Counted from the first letter of the stretch, positions 44,048 through 54,266 are shown. The stretch is 64,000 nt of DNA from Actinomycetota bacterium (GCA_030684515.1 JAUXVJ010000002.1:124001-188000), one strand, 5' to 3'. A program made the numbers and translations. The notes: a model not told the origin generated them from the sequence alone.

Positions 44048-44395
44048 TTGCGCAATCCCAGAGTCTTGCTGCAGATTTCCATGCTCTCGATGGCCGCCGT
44101 GGTGCTCATCGGCCAGGTCATCCTGCCGTTCACCGACGCGGGTCGCATCGGCGGACTGTCTGCGGTGGTGATCGGCTCAGTATCGATCATCATGTTCGCC
44201 ATTGCCTACGGCACACCGCCTCGATGGGAGTTCCTCGCACTGTCGGGCGCACTGTTCGCCTTGGCTTATGTGACAACCCAGGGGCCTGACCTCCAGGGCG
44301 GCGCCTACTTCATCATTCAGATCGTGCTGCCCCTCCTCGCCGGCCTCTGCGGCATCGCGGCCGCAGTCATCGGCTGGCGCAAGCCCAGGGCCTGA
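44048..44395 (+). CDS. Small four-helix membrane protein, unknown
   Basis: A 115-residue hydrophobic protein beginning at a TTG codon preceded by AAGGGGG five bases upstream, which decides the start over a TTG at 44033. About four membrane segments are visible. I do not recognise a family. It follows the MaoC-like gene by 30 nt and may be cotranscribed. Confidence 0.65.
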   Translation: MRNPRVLLQISMLSMAAVVLIGQVILPFTDAGRIGGLSAVVIGSVSIIMFAIAYGTPPRWEFLALSGALFALAYVTTQGPDLQGGAYFIIQIVLPLLAGLCGIAAAVIGWRKPRA

Positions 44396-44416
44396 GCACT
44401 GCGAATGCGTCTGTGA

Positions 44417-44524
44417 GCCAGCCACACGCAACTCTTCTTCGAGCTGGTCTTCGTCTTCGCGCTGACCCAAGTCACATCCCTGCTCGCGCACGATCTTTCA
44501 TGGCTTGGTGTCCTGCGCGACTAG
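44417..44524 (+). pseudogene. LtrA (low temperature requirement A) N-terminal remnant
   Basis: Reading from 44417 gives a 35-residue segment containing HTQLFFELVFVFALTQVTSL and then LAHDLSWLGVLRD before TAG. This is the first membrane helix of LtrA-family proteins, which are normally 350-400 residues. An in-frame TGA lies just upstream (44414) and the sequence ends at the stop, so both ends are broken. The following sequence is unrelated, which makes this a junction. Confidence 0.75.
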
Positions 44525-44651
44525 GGCGTGTCTGGCGGTTGGCGGTGCCTGGGTGTTGGAGGCTGGCATCCATGACGACGAGCCCGCTGCTGCCCGCGAC
44601 AGAGCCGTTGAGTGGTGCCGACTTGCGAGCTCCGCTGGACGAGCAGTGATC

Positions 44652-45674
44652 ATGTCGGACCGCTCCAGTGAGCGTCCGACACCGGTGTTCACTGGGGGGA
44701 CGGGAAAGAGCGGCACGACCGTGGTGGCGGCGCTCCTGGGACGCCACCCAGATGCCTACGCGAGCGTGCCGCGGGAGATCCGCCTCGTCACCGACCGGGC
44801 CGGGCTGCTGCAGTTGTGCTACGGACCGCCCCGCTCCACGAGCGTGGGCAGGCGCGTGACCTTCACCCTCCACCGGTGGGTGCTTCCGGCGAGGAACGAG
44901 CGAGCGCTCCTCAAGGAGTTCACCGCACAGATGAACGGTGCGTGGTGGAGTCGCGCCGGCCGCACGGCCGAGAGCGGCCTCGTGCGCAGCGTGGACCGCG
45001 CCGACCTCGACGTCCTCGTCGCCACCTTCCTGCGCGACTTCCACTCCGGCGCCGAGCAGGCGGCTCGCGAGCTCGTCTTCGGCATCATCGCGCATCAGGA
45101 TGGCTACACCGGGCAGCGTCTGTGGATCGACAGCACACCGCTGAACATCGCCAACGCGGACCGGATCGCCCGGCTGCTGCCCGAGGCGCGATTTGTTCAC
45201 ATGGTCCGCGACGGACGGGACACCGCCGTGTCCATCACCCGGCAGCGCTGGGGACCAAACGAGCCCTTCGAGGCACTGAGGTGGTGGAGCGATCGCCTGG
45301 TGCATGCCTGGGAAGGATCCCGAGACCTGCCTCCCAGCTCCCTGCTGACCCTGCGACTGGAGGATCTTGTCGTCCACGATCGCGAGGCGAGCCTGGGCCG
45401 ACTCAGCGACTTCCTCGGTCTGAGTGTGGCCGAGCGCATGCGCTCGTTCTTCGATACGCGCATGCCCGCCGACAAGGTGCGGGTCGGCTCATGGCGAAGC
45501 GCTGTGCCCGACCCGAACGCGTTCCAGCGAGAGTACGAACGACTCGTGGCGAGGATGCTTCACGCAGGGGTCCCAGCCGCGCTCCTGAGTGCGGGGGACG
45601 ACCTCGGCGAGGAACCGCGCCCGTCCCCGCCAGCCTGCATGCACGAGGCGCCCCGCTCATCAGGACAGTCCTAG
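44652..45674 (+). CDS. Sulfotransferase family protein, high-GC, probably acquired
   Basis: A 340-residue PAPS-dependent sulfotransferase candidate. The 5'-phosphosulfate loop is [19 protein letters not shown] at residues 12-30, and the 3'-phosphate region is [15 protein letters not shown] near 181. Acceptor unknown. One 60-base line in the gene is 72% GC by my count, compared with 53-63% in neighbours. It directly follows the LtrA remnant. The Cys-free, Pro-rich C-terminal end is not typical and may be frayed. Confidence 0.85.
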   Translation: MSDRSSERPTPVFTGGTGKSGTTVVAALLGRHPDAYASVPREIRLVTDRAGLLQLCYGPPRSTSVGRRVTFTLHRWVLPARNERALLKEFTAQMNGAWWSRAGRTAESGLVRSVDRADLDVLVATFLRDFHSGAEQAARELVFGIIAHQDGYTGQRLWIDSTPLNIANADRIARLLPEARFVHMVRDGRDTAVSITRQRWGPNEPFEALRWWSDRLVHAWEGSRDLPPSSLLTLRLEDLVVHDREASLGRLSDFLGLSVAERMRSFFDTRMPADKVRVGSWRSAVPDPNAFQREYERLVARMLHAGVPAALLSAGDDLGEEPRPSPPACMHEAPRSSGQS

Positions 45675-45742
45675 CCCAGGATCCCCGCAGTCGCGGGCCT
45701 ACTGCCTCAGCCGGATCCAGTGATCCGCGAGAGGATGATGAG

Positions 45743-47761
45743 GTGCCCAACAGACTCGCGGCTGCGACCTCGCCCTATCTCCAGCAGCACGCGGAGAATC
45801 CGGTCGACTGGCAGGAGTGGTCACCTGAGGCATTCGACGAGGCTCGTCGTCGCGATGTGCCGGTGTTCCTGTCGGTGGGCTACTCGGCCTGCCACTGGTG
45901 CCACGTCATGGCGCATGAATCCTTTGAAGACGTCGATGTCGCCAAGGTCATCAATGATCGATTTGTAGCGATCAAAGTCGACCGCGAGGAGAGGCCAGAT
46001 GTTGATGCGGTGTATATGCAGGCAACCCTGGCGTTGACTGGCAGTGGGGGCTGGCCGATGACGGTCTTCCTTGACCATGACCAGCAGCCATTCTTCGCCG
46101 GCACCTACTTTCCGCGGCACGCTCGAAGTGGGATGCCTGGGTTTGTTGATGTGCTGACGGCCCTCGATGAGGCGTGGACTCAGCGACGAAGTGATGTGCT
46201 TGATGTTGCTGGCCGCGTCGTCAGCGCGCTGCAGCAGCGGGTTGCGCCCTCTGGACAGGAGTTTCCCGGTTCGCAGGTGCTGACCGATGCCGTCACCCGA
46301 CTGCGATCTGACTTCGATCTCGCCTACGGCGGATTCGGTGGGGCGCCGAAGTTCCCCCCATCAATGATTCTTGAGTTTCTCTTGCGCGAGGCTGCGCGAA
46401 CGAACAACGCTGAGGCCTTGCTGATGGCCGAGCACACCCTTGACGCAATGGCACGTGGCGGCATGTACGACCAACTCGCTGGCGGTTTCGCTCGTTACTC
46501 AGTTGATGCGGCCTGGGCCGTACCTCACTTCGAGAAGATGCTGTACGACAACGCCCTGCTCCTGCGCGTCTATCTGCATTGGTATCGACTGACAGGTTCG
46601 GTCACCGCTGAACGCATTGTTCGAGAGACCGCAGAGTTCATGATCAATGAACTGATGACACCAGAAGGCGGCTTTGCATCGGCGCTTGACGCAGATACCG
46701 AAGGCGAAGAAGGCCGCTTCTATGTGTGGAAGCCAGTCGAATTGAACGCGGTGCTTGGCCAGGACGACGCAGCGTGGGTTGCGCAGCTCTTGCATGTCAC
46801 AACGAGCGGAAACTTCGAGCATGACTCGTCGACTCTGCAGTTGCTCTCCGACCCAGACGATAGCGAGCGATGGCAGCGTCTTCGCGAACAATTGCGAGCC
46901 CATCGAGACAAGCGCGAGCGTCCTGGTCGCGACGACAAAGTGGTTGCCTCCTGGAACGGGCTGGCGATTGCGGCCTTGGCTGAAGCCGGAGCACTTCTGG
47001 AGGAATCCTCATGGGTTGAGGCTGCCTACAGCGCTGCGGACCTTCTCCTTGCGGTTCACCTGGGGGCGCATGGGGATGATCGTTTGAGTCGCACCTCACG
47101 CGATGGCATCGCAGGTGAGAACTACGGCGTGCTCGACGATTACGGCGGCGTTGCTGAAGGATTTCTCGCGCTATACCAAGTCAGCGGAGACGACACCTGG
47201 CTGACTTTGGCCGGAATGCTGCTCGATGTTGCAATCCAGCATTTTCGCGACGATCAGGGCGGCTTCTTCGATACGTCAGATGATGCGGCAGCCTTGGTCA
47301 ATCGCCCGCGGGATCCAGCAGACGGTGCCGAACCTTCTGGCTGGTTCTCGGTCGCGAATGCCTGTGTGACCTACGCCGCGATCACAGGTGTTGCCCAATA
47401 CCGTGAGATCGCTGAGCTCGCCTTGGCGATCGTGAGTGATCTCGCGCCACGCGCGCCGCGAGCCTGTGGTTGGGGATTGGCAGCAGTTTCGGCCCTGCTG
47501 GACGGACCCGTGGAGATCGCGATCATTGGTGATCCCCAGGATCCACGAACCCGTGGATTACGTCGGATCGCTCTTGCTGCAACAGCGCCAGGGGCAGTGA
47601 TCGCCCTTGGTGAAGAGGGAAGCCAGACTCCGCTTCTGCGTGATCGAACCCTGATCGACGGCAGGCCCGCGGCATACGTCTGTCGTGGTTTCACATGCGA
47701 TCTGCCCACGACGGAAATAGGGGTCCTCGCAAGTCAGGTGGGCACGCGTCTCGGGGAGTAG
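45743..47761 (+). CDS. Thioredoxin-domain protein (DUF255, SSP411/YyaL-like)
   Basis: A 672-residue protein. The N-terminal thioredoxin-like domain shows [20 protein letters not shown], then CHWC at residues 50-53 in [24 protein letters not shown] near 196 opens an alpha/alpha toroid part that resembles glycosyl hydrolases or epimerases. The start at the GTG is chosen because the conserved NRLA begins there; the frame is open much further upstream. M. tuberculosis Rv1084 occupies the same place near mca. Function is not established. Confidence 0.9.
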   Translation: MPNRLAAATSPYLQQHAENPVDWQEWSPEAFDEARRRDVPVFLSVGYSACHWCHVMAHESFEDVDVAKVINDRFVAIKVDREERPDVDAVYMQATLALTGSGGWPMTVFLDHDQQPFFAGTYFPRHARSGMPGFVDVLTALDEAWTQRRSDVLDVAGRVVSALQQRVAPSGQEFPGSQVLTDAVTRLRSDFDLAYGGFGGAPKFPPSMILEFLLREAARTNNAEALLMAEHTLDAMARGGMYDQLAGGFARYSVDAAWAVPHFEKMLYDNALLLRVYLHWYRLTGSVTAERIVRETAEFMINELMTPEGGFASALDADTEGEEGRFYVWKPVELNAVLGQDDAAWVAQLLHVTTSGNFEHDSSTLQLLSDPDDSERWQRLREQLRAHRDKRERPGRDDKVVASWNGLAIAALAEAGALLEESSWVEAAYSAADLLLAVHLGAHGDDRLSRTSRDGIAGENYGVLDDYGGVAEGFLALYQVSGDDTWLTLAGMLLDVAIQHFRDDQGGFFDTSDDAAALVNRPRDPADGAEPSGWFSVANACVTYAAITGVAQYREIAELALAIVSDLAPRAPRACGWGLAAVSALLDGPVEIAIIGDPQDPRTRGLRRIALAATAPGAVIALGEEGSQTPLLRDRTLIDGRPAAYVCRGFTCDLPTTEIGVLASQVGTRLGE

Positions 47762-47770
47762 CCTGCGCCT

Positions 47771-48532
47771 GTGGGGTTATCAGACATCGTCTATGGCATC
47801 TATGAGCGGCACCTCAGGTCGCAGATAGAGGCCGATCAGGTACCTCGACATGTCGGCGTGATCCTTGACGGCAATCGTCGTTGGGCTGAAGCCCAGGGCT
47901 CGTCCTCCTCAGTTGGCCATCGAGCTGGAGCGGCCAAGATCGAGGAGTTCCTGGGCTGGTGCGAGGACGCCGGTGTTGAGCTCATCACCCTCTGGCTGCT
48001 GTCAACAGACAACTTGAACCGACCTGCTGGTGAGCTCACCGCGTTGATGGGCATCATCGAAGAAACCGTCACTGATCTGATGGCCCGGGCCAGATGGCGA
48101 CTGCACCCAGTGGGCGCTTTGGATTTGCTGCCTGACAGCACAGCCCGACTTCTGAAAGAAGCCGAAGAGGCCACGTGCGATGCCTCCGGTCCGATGGTGA
48201 ACATTGCGGTCGGCTACGGCGGTCGTCGCGAGGTTGTTGATGCCGTGCGCTCGCTGCTTCAAGAGCACTCTGGGCAGGGAACTTCCTTGGATGAGTTGGC
48301 ACAGTTCATTGATGTCGAGCACATTGCCGAGCATCTTTACACCAAGGGTCAGCCGGATCCGGACCTTGTGATCAGAACCTCTGGCGAGCAACGGCTCTCG
48401 GGATTCCTGCTTTGGCAAAGCGCCCACTCGGAGTTCTATTTCTGCGAGGCCTACTGGCCAGACTTCAGACACGTGGACTTCTTGCGTGCGCTTCGTGCCT
48501 ACGGTGATCGGCATCGGCGCTTCGGCGCCTGA
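47771..48532 (+). CDS. Cis-prenyl (Z-isoprenyl) diphosphate synthase
   Basis: A 253-residue member of the undecaprenyl-diphosphate-synthase fold. The family blocks are HVGVILDGNRRWAEAQG near 27, SVGHRAGAAKIEEFLGWCED, LWLLSTDNLNRP, and DLVIRTSGEQRLSGFLLWQS near 197, followed by SEFYFCEAYWPDF. Position after the DUF255 gene matches Rv1086, a short-chain Z-farnesyl diphosphate synthase, which is one possible role; the chain length cannot be told by eye. Starts at a GTG. Confidence 0.92.
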   Translation: MGLSDIVYGIYERHLRSQIEADQVPRHVGVILDGNRRWAEAQGSSSSVGHRAGAAKIEEFLGWCEDAGVELITLWLLSTDNLNRPAGELTALMGIIEETVTDLMARARWRLHPVGALDLLPDSTARLLKEAEEATCDASGPMVNIAVGYGGRREVVDAVRSLLQEHSGQGTSLDELAQFIDVEHIAEHLYTKGQPDPDLVIRTSGEQRLSGFLLWQSAHSEFYFCEAYWPDFRHVDFLRALRAYGDRHRRFGA

Positions 48533-48638
48533 CGTTTACCTCGCCGAAACCTAGCGAACGGCGTGGCGTCTCCTGATCCAGACTCATCAGTTCTAGCGTC
48601 GTAGGCACGCGTTCGCAACCGCGGACGTGTTACCGCGC

Positions 48639-48658
48639 CGGGCCACGGTGGTGGCCCG
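48639..48658 (+). other. 8-bp hairpin before phoH2
   Basis: CGGGCCAC, loop GGTG, GTGGCCCG: a perfect 8-bp stem with a four-base loop, ending 14 nt before the preferred phoH2 start and just before its GGAGG. It may shape translation of the gene or end the upstream transcript, although no T-run follows. Confidence 0.5.
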
Positions 48659-48672
48659 TTATGGAGGCCTTC

Positions 48673-50001
48673 GTGCCCGTGTCTTCTCGCTCAGATGTGA
48701 ACGCTGACTCCCGCACCTACGTTCTGGACACTTCTGTCCTGCTCTCTGATCCGACCGCGCTGCGGTCATTTGCGGAGCATGCGGTCGTCCTTCCACTCGT
48801 GGTGATCAAGGAACTTGAAGACAAACGGCACGACCCGGTCCTGGGCTATAACGCCCGCACAGTGCTGCGAGCCCTTGAGGCACTGCGCAAAGAGCCTGGC
48901 GCGGATCTGCGCAAGGGAATTGTCGTCAATTCGCACGGCGGAACAGTGCGCATTGAGATCAATCACGTTGATACTTCACACCTGCCTGATGCAATCCGCG
49001 CCGAGCGCAGCAATGACACGCGCATCCTGTCGGTAGCCGAAGGCCTCCGCCGTGATGGTCACCATGTGGTGGTCGTGTCCAAGGACCTCCCGATGCGCCT
49101 GCTTGCCCATGGCGCCCTTGGGATTCCCGCGGAGGAGTACCGAAATGAGCAGGTCCAGGATTCGGGCTACACCGGCTTGGTCGAGATCGAGGCCAATCGT
49201 GAGGATGTCGATGATCTGTACCAGCACGGCAGCATCGAGCTGTTCGATCACGACCTGCCTGTCAACACCGGCGTAGTCCTGGTCTCACCGACCTCTTCAG
49301 GCTTAGCCCGAGTCACAGTCGACAAGCGCCTGGAGCAGGTCCGTGGCGACCTGGAGGCCTTCGGGATTCATGGCCGATCAGCCGAGCAGCGCATTGCGCT
49401 GTCGCATCTGCTCGATCCTGAGATCGGCGTGGTCTCGCTTGGCGGCGCGGCGGGTACCGGCAAGTCTGTGCTGGCATTGGCGGCTGCATTGGAACTGGTG
49501 TTGGAGCGCCGGGAAGCCAAGAGGATCGTGGTCTTCCGCCCGGTGTTCGCTGTCGGTGGTCAGGAGATCGGATTCCTGCCCGGCACGGAGGCCGAAAAAA
49601 TGTCCCCGTTCTCTGCCGCCACAAAGGATGCTCTCGATGCAATTGCCAGCGAGAACATCATCGACGAGATCACGGATCGCGGAATTCTGGAAGTGCTGCC
49701 GCTTACCTACGTGCGTGGCCGCACACTGACCGACACGATTGTCATCTTGGACGAAGCGCAGAACCTTGAGCGCTCCACCATCCTCACGGCGATCTCGCGT
49801 CTGGGCAAGAACAGCCGGGTCTTCCTGACACACGACGTGGCTCAGCGCGACAACTTGCGAGTGGGTCGGCACGATGGCATCGCTGCTGTTGTTGAACGAC
49901 TCAAGGGCGAGTCCCTATTTGCGCACGTCACCTTGACCAAGTCAGAGCGCAGTCCGATTGCGGCTCTGGCGACACGACTGATTGACGACGGAATTCTCTA
50001 A
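48673..50001 (+). CDS. phoH2: PIN-PhoH protein (PhoH2 toxin-like ribonuclease/helicase)
   Basis: A 442-residue fusion of an N-terminal PIN RNase domain (TYVLDTSVLLSDPTALRSF near residue 14; acidic residues in LEDKRHDPVLG and NDTRILSVAEGL) and a C-terminal PhoH ATPase (GGAAGTGKSVLALA from 257, DEAQN at 360). PhoH2 proteins unwind and cut RNA in mycobacteria, sometimes with a small partner, PhoAT; none is visible here. The start at GTG 48673 is supported by GGAGG five bases before; the ATG at 48661 would sit in that site. Confidence 0.92.
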   Translation: MPVSSRSDVNADSRTYVLDTSVLLSDPTALRSFAEHAVVLPLVVIKELEDKRHDPVLGYNARTVLRALEALRKEPGADLRKGIVVNSHGGTVRIEINHVDTSHLPDAIRAERSNDTRILSVAEGLRRDGHHVVVVSKDLPMRLLAHGALGIPAEEYRNEQVQDSGYTGLVEIEANREDVDDLYQHGSIELFDHDLPVNTGVVLVSPTSSGLARVTVDKRLEQVRGDLEAFGIHGRSAEQRIALSHLLDPEIGVVSLGGAAGTGKSVLALAAALELVLERREAKRIVVFRPVFAVGGQEIGFLPGTEAEKMSPFSAATKDALDAIASENIIDEITDRGILEVLPLTYVRGRTLTDTIVILDEAQNLERSTILTAISRLGKNSRVFLTHDVAQRDNLRVGRHDGIAAVVERLKGESLFAHVTLTKSERSPIAALATRLIDDGIL

Positions 50002-50028
50002 AGTCGAACTTGAGGGTGGTGGACACCC

Positions 50029-50037
50029 TGTGGATAG
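50029..50037 (-). promoter_or_regulatory. DnaA-box-like site (minus orientation)
   Basis: TGTGGATAG, which on the minus strand is CTATCCACA, one base off TTATCCACA. It pairs as an inverted repeat with the perfect box at 50107; the extended arms CCTGTGGATA and TATCCACAGG are exact complements. Confidence 0.5.
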
Positions 50038-50106
50038 ACATGTGATGCCCGCCACCTGAGAGTGTTTGCCATGCGCGACTCGCCCGGTATTTCATGAGGC
50101 ATTGAG

Positions 50107-50115
50107 TTATCCACA
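50107..50115 (+). promoter_or_regulatory. Perfect DnaA box
   Basis: TTATCCACA matches the DnaA consensus exactly and lies in the non-coding gap before the secreted lysozyme-like gene. It is 93 nt before that gene's start. Confidence 0.55.
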
Positions 50116-50207
50116 GGTTGGACGTGAGAAGCACCACGTCGAGTGTGGGTGACAGATCGGGCAACACAAGGCACCGTATTGTGAGGTATCCGACTGCGGA
50201 GGAGGTG

Positions 50208-50852
50208 ATGTGCGTGCGCAAGGTCAGCCTTGTTGTATTCGCCGTCGCTTTGTCTGCTGTTGTTGCCAGCCCGGTATTTGCTGCGGGCGATCCGCCGCCC
50301 GTCCTGCACGGCGAGGCCGCAAAGCCGACTGTTGCTGTACCAACGCAAGCACCGGTTCCTGCTCCGGTTGCCACTGTTGCAGCAACGCCGACTCCAAGCG
50401 CAGCACCAAGCAGCGCAGCCCCAGCGCCGGCACCGGTAATTGATGAAGCCAGTCAGCGTGCCCTCGAGATCACCTACGCAAAGGGCGATGCGAAAGCGAC
50501 CGACATGCACGGTGTGCAGGACAGTCTTTACCGCGGCAAGTGGTTCAACGCCAAGGATGAGGACAGGCGCCGATGCATCGTCAAGCGTGAGACCGGTGGC
50601 AATTACGAGTCAGTCAGTTCCGGCGGCACCTACCGCGGGGCCTATCAAATGAATCGGGCGCTGGCTGTTGGCGCAACTTGGATGATGCAGGCGGAAGTTC
50701 AAAAGGAACTGGGTGACGAGCCGGCGGCCTTGGTGCCAGAGCTACGCAAGGCACCCACCCAAAGTTGGAACCGCTACTGGCAGGACCGCGCTTTCTGGAC
50801 TATCTGGCGCAATGGCGCCGGTGCCGGGCACTGGCGCGGAGCGGGCTGCTAG
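50208..50852 (+). CDS. Secreted lysozyme/transglycosylase-like protein
   Basis: A 214-residue exported protein. The signal peptide KVSLVVFAVALSAVVASPVF ends at A-A-G, then a Pro/Ala linker (about residues 35-85) leads to a globular domain with RRRCIVKRETGGNYESVSSG and TYRGAYQMNRALAV, reminiscent of resuscitation-promoting factor and lytic transglycosylase folds. A conserved Glu in KRETGGNY is the candidate catalytic residue. GGAGGAGG precedes the ATG at 50208; a GTG at 50214 would also fit. It would act on peptidoglycan. Confidence 0.83.
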   Translation: MCVRKVSLVVFAVALSAVVASPVFAAGDPPPVLHGEAAKPTVAVPTQAPVPAPVATVAATPTPSAAPSSAAPAPAPVIDEASQRALEITYAKGDAKATDMHGVQDSLYRGKWFNAKDEDRRRCIVKRETGGNYESVSSGGTYRGAYQMNRALAVGATWMMQAEVQKELGDEPAALVPELRKAPTQSWNRYWQDRAFWTIWRNGAGAGHWRGAGC

Positions 50853-50875
50853 TTACTCCTACTTCTGCGCTCCAG

Positions 50876-52540
50876 TTACTTCGGAGCTCCAACCGGAATC
50901 CGGCTGATCAATGGTTTCATCGTCTCGGCAAAGAAATCGTTGCCCTTGTCATCGACAACGACGAAGGCCGGGAAGTCCACAATCTCGATCTTCCAGACCG
51001 CTTCCATTCCCAACTCAGGAAAGTCCAGCACCTCAACCTTGGTGATGTTGTCCTGAGCAAGCCTTGCCGCTGGTCCACCGATTGATCCGAGGTAGAAGCC
51101 GCCATTGGCCTGGCAGGCGTTGGTGACAGCTTGGCTGCGGTTGCCCTTGGCCAGCATGACCAGCGAGCCTCCGGCCTTTTGGAACTGGTCGACATAGCTG
51201 TCCATCCGGCCAGCAGTGGTGGGACCGAAAGAGCCTGAGGCGTAGCCCTCAGGGGTCTTGGCTGGCCCCGCGTAGTAGACCGCGTGATTGCGGAAGTACT
51301 CCGGCATCGGCTCGCCTCGATCCAGCATTGCCTTGATGCGTGCGTGCGCCAAGTCACGAGCCACGATGAGGGACCCCGTCAGGGATACCCGAGTTTTTAC
51401 TGGGAGCTTTGACAGCTGCTCGCGAATGTCGGACATCGGCTGGCTGAGGTCGATGGCGACGACGTCGTCGTCGAGATGCTCATCGGTCACCTCCGGCAGG
51501 TACTTGGCAGGCTCGCGCTCGAGTTGTTCAAGGAAGACGCCCTCGGCGGTGATCTTGGCCTTGGCCTGGCGGTCAGCTGAACAGGAGACTGCGATGGCGA
51601 CTGGAAGTGAAGCACCGTGCCGTGGCAGGCGAATGACTCGCACGTCATGACAGAAGTACTTGCCGCCAAATTGGGCGCCAATGCCGAACTCCTGTGTCTG
51701 CTTCCAGATCTCCTGTTCCATCTCCAAGTCACGGAAGCCGTGGCCGTCGGGGGATCCGTGCACTGGTAGACCATCGAGGTAGCGAGCACTGGCGTACTTC
51801 GCGGTCTTCAGCGCGTACTCCGCGCTGGTTCCGCCGACGACAACGGCCAAGTGGTACGGCGGGCAGGCAGCCGTACCCAGGCTGCGCAGGCTCTCATCAA
51901 GAAATGCGCGGAACGATGAGGGATTCAACAGCGCCGCGGTCTGCTGGTAGAGGTAGCTCTTGTTCGCGCTGCCGCCACCCTTGGCCATGAAGAGGAACTC
52001 GTACTCGGCTTCGTGACCGGCATGCGTGTTGGCATAGATCTCGATCTGCGCCGGCAGGTTTGTGCCGGTGTTGCGCTCTTCCCACATGTTCAGGGGCGCC
52101 ATCTGCGAGTAGCGCAGGTTCAACTTCTCGTAGGCGTCGAAGATGCCGTGGGCCAGGTGCTCCTCGTCCTGGCCAGTGGTCCATACGTGCTGGCCTTTCT
52201 TGGCACTGACGATTGCGGTGCCGGTGTCCTGACACATGGGCAGTACTCCGCCAGCCGAGATGTTGGCGTTCTTCAGTAGGTCCAGTGCGACGAAGCGATC
52301 ATTTGGGCTTGCCTCGGGATCGTCCAAAATGGTCGCCAGTTGCGCCAGATGCCCGGGGCGCAAGAGGTGCGAGATATCGCGCAGGGCCTCGTAGGCAAGC
52401 AATCGCAGGGCTGAGGGCTCGACTTGCAGGATTGTGCGTCCAGCGACGGTCGTCGTGCTCACTCCCTCGGTCGTGACAAGTCGATAGGGGGTGTGGTCCT
52501 CGCCGAGTGGAAGCAGTTCCTGGTAGTGAAATTCAGCCAT
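50876..52540 (-). CDS. Fumarate hydratase class I (4Fe-4S)
   Basis: A 554-residue iron-sulfur fumarase of the two-domain class I type. Cluster cysteines lie in [15 protein letters not shown] near 104, [16 protein letters not shown] near 230, and [12 protein letters not shown] near 322. The C-terminal beta-part includes [18 protein letters not shown] and [15 protein letters not shown]-type blocks. M. tuberculosis has a class II enzyme at this position, so this is a replacement. It follows glpX with a 63-nt gap on the same strand. Confidence 0.93.
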   Translation of the reverse strand: MAEFHYQELLPLGEDHTPYRLVTTEGVSTTTVAGRTILQVEPSALRLLAYEALRDISHLLRPGHLAQLATILDDPEASPNDRFVALDLLKNANISAGGVLPMCQDTGTAIVSAKKGQHVWTTGQDEEHLAHGIFDAYEKLNLRYSQMAPLNMWEERNTGTNLPAQIEIYANTHAGHEAEYEFLFMAKGGGSANKSYLYQQTAALLNPSSFRAFLDESLRSLGTAACPPYHLAVVVGGTSAEYALKTAKYASARYLDGLPVHGSPDGHGFRDLEMEQEIWKQTQEFGIGAQFGGKYFCHDVRVIRLPRHGASLPVAIAVSCSADRQAKAKITAEGVFLEQLEREPAKYLPEVTDEHLDDDVVAIDLSQPMSDIREQLSKLPVKTRVSLTGSLIVARDLAHARIKAMLDRGEPMPEYFRNHAVYYAGPAKTPEGYASGSFGPTTAGRMDSYVDQFQKAGGSLVMLAKGNRSQAVTNACQANGGFYLGSIGGPAARLAQDNITKVEVLDFPELGMEAVWKIEIVDFPAFVVVDDKGNDFFAETMKPLISRIPVGAPK

Positions 52541-52603
52541 GCTTGCAGCGTAGACGCGGTACTGCTCTGGGTCATCAGGAATGCAGAGTGACCCCTGACA
52601 CCG

Positions 52604-53635
52604 TCAGTCGAGGTCAGGCTGGCCAGTACCGGGACTTTCAAAGTCCACTGCCGAGTACTGGCTGAGCTTGGCCAGACTGTGCTCGCTCTTGACTTCACGA
52701 ATGGTGCCGCTCTTTCCGCGCATTACGATCGAATGCGTTGATGGACCGGCAGGCAGATAGCGGACTCCGCGAAGCAGTTCGCCATCGGTGATACCGGTGG
52801 CGCAGAAGAAGATGTTCTCGCCGGTGACGAGGTCATCGGTGCGCAGCACGCGGTTGAGATCGTGTCCGGCATCCAGCGCCTTGCGTCGCTCGTCGTCATC
52901 AAGTGGCCAGAGCTTGGCCTGAATCTCGCCCCCCATGCAGACAATGGCGCATGCAGTGATGATGCCTTCGGGAGTGCCACCGATACCGGCAAGCATGTCG
53001 ACCCCAGTGCCTGCACGCGCGGCCATGATGGCACCAGCGACGTCACCGTCGGAGATGAACTTGATGCGGGCACCTGCATCGCGGACGTCGGCTATCAACT
53101 GCTTGTGACGCGGACGATCCAGGATGCAGACCGTGAGATCGGCGACCTGCTCTCCCTTCGCGCGAGCCAGTTGCCCAAGGTTCCAGGCGATGGGGGCGCC
53201 GATGTCGATGATTCCGGCACCTTCTGGTCCCACGACCAGCTTGTCCATATAGAAGACCGCGCTTGGGTCATACATGGCGCCGCGCTCAGCCACCGCGATG
53301 ACCGATATGGCATTGGGCATGCCATTGGCCGCCAAGGTGGTGCCATCGATCGGATCCACCGCGACGTCTGCCTCGGCTCCGTGACCATCGCCTACACGCT
53401 CGCCGTTGAAAAGCATGGGGGCGTCGTCCTTCTCGCCCTCGCCAATGACCACGACACCGTTCATGGCGACGCTGCCAATCAGGGCTCGCATGGCGTTGAC
53501 GGCAGCGCCGTCAGCGCCGTTCTTGTCTCCGCGTCCCACCCAGCGGGCCGCTGCCATGGCTGCGGCCTCGGTCACCCGTACGAGCTCGAGTGCGAGGTTG
53601 CGGTCGGGTACTTCTTGTCTGCTTGCCGTCGTCAT
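52604..53635 (-). CDS. glpX: Fructose-1,6-bisphosphatase class II
   Basis: The main gluconeogenic phosphatase of actinobacteria. In 343 residues it contains [20 protein letters not shown] near 31, [13 protein letters not shown] near 60, the metal motif [16 protein letters not shown] near 84, and [19 protein letters not shown] near 196. The start at 53635 has GGAGG about eight bases upstream; the frame is open to 53692. It diverges from the DUF4245 gene, as in M. tuberculosis. Confidence 0.95.
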   Translation of the reverse strand: MTTASRQEVPDRNLALELVRVTEAAAMAAARWVGRGDKNGADGAAVNAMRALIGSVAMNGVVVIGEGEKDDAPMLFNGERVGDGHGAEADVAVDPIDGTTLAANGMPNAISVIAVAERGAMYDPSAVFYMDKLVVGPEGAGIIDIGAPIAWNLGQLARAKGEQVADLTVCILDRPRHKQLIADVRDAGARIKFISDGDVAGAIMAARAGTGVDMLAGIGGTPEGIITACAIVCMGGEIQAKLWPLDDDERRKALDAGHDLNRVLRTDDLVTGENIFFCATGITDGELLRGVRYLPAGPSTHSIVMRGKSGTIREVKSEHSLAKLSQYSAVDFESPGTGQPDLD

Positions 53636-53714
53636 GGCTGCGCCTCCTGCACGGAGCCTAATGAGCGAGCGGCCCTGGTGATCAACGCACACATGAATAG
53701 GTCATCATGAGTAG

Positions 53715-54266
53715 GTGACGACGACCACGCCAACTCCGACTGGGCGTCCGAATGCTCGGATGTTGCAGACCGTTGGAGACATGGTTCGTTCCATAGTTGT
53801 GGTGCTGGCCGCTGTAGCAGTGATCTTGATCCTCACTCACCGGGCTTCGCCGGATCCGGTTCGAGAGGTGTCGATCATCGATCCCCTGACCTTGGCCAAC
53901 ATCAGTGCTGACTATCCGATTCTGGTGCCTGAAGGCCAAGACGGCTATCGCCTGACCAGTGCTCGCTGGGAGACCACCGAGCCGGGTGTTTGGCATCTGG
54001 GTTACGTCACACCTGAGACCAACTACGTGCAGGTGGAGCAGTCAGCAAGCAAAGAGCTTGACTTCGTCAGCGATCAACTGGGTGGCACGACAAGGGCTGG
54101 CACGAAACTCATTGATGGTGACGAGTGGAACGCCTATGCCGGCTCAGGCAAGGCCGCACTCGTGCGCACCAGCGATGGCGTGACCACTGCGGTGACAGGC
54201 ACGGCCCCAATGGCTGAGCTGATCGCCGTTGCTGATTCGCTCGCTACTCCTGCTGAGACTCGCTAG
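53715..54266 (+). CDS. DUF4245 membrane-anchored protein
   Basis: A 183-residue protein with one N-terminal membrane helix (about residues 23-41), followed by YPILVPEGQDGYRLTSARWE and VWHLGYVTPETNYVQVEQS, which are DUF4245 marks. The outer domain would face the periplasm. It starts at a GTG. Its 3' end overlaps xseB by 23 nt (convergent). Rv1100 has the same place beside glpX. Function unknown. Confidence 0.87.
   Translation: MTTTTPTPTGRPNARMLQTVGDMVRSIVVVLAAVAVILILTHRASPDPVREVSIIDPLTLANISADYPILVPEGQDGYRLTSARWETTEPGVWHLGYVTPETNYVQVEQSASKELDFVSDQLGGTTRAGTKLIDGDEWNAYAGSGKAALVRTSDGVTTAVTGTAPMAELIAVADSLATPAETR

Noticed and set aside
44413-44649. 78-codon ORF across the LtrA remnant
   Set aside because: It is in a different frame from the LtrA match and its composition is not protein-like; the remnant explains the sequence better.
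44816-45742. Long open frame in the third position through the sulfotransferase, continuous with the DUF255 gene
   Set aside because: It is rich in Arg, Pro and Ala repeats typical of a GC-biased shadow frame. The conserved DUF255 start lies at 45743 with its own ribosome site.
50027-50117. Replication origin
   Set aside because: Only two boxes, no dnaA/dnaN/recF genes and no AT-rich unwinding stretch nearby.
50002-50207. Cyclic-di-AMP (ydaO) riboswitch before the secreted lysozyme-like gene
   Set aside because: This class often precedes cell-wall hydrolase genes in actinobacteria, but I could not find its conserved blocks here. The DnaA boxes explain the inverted repeat.
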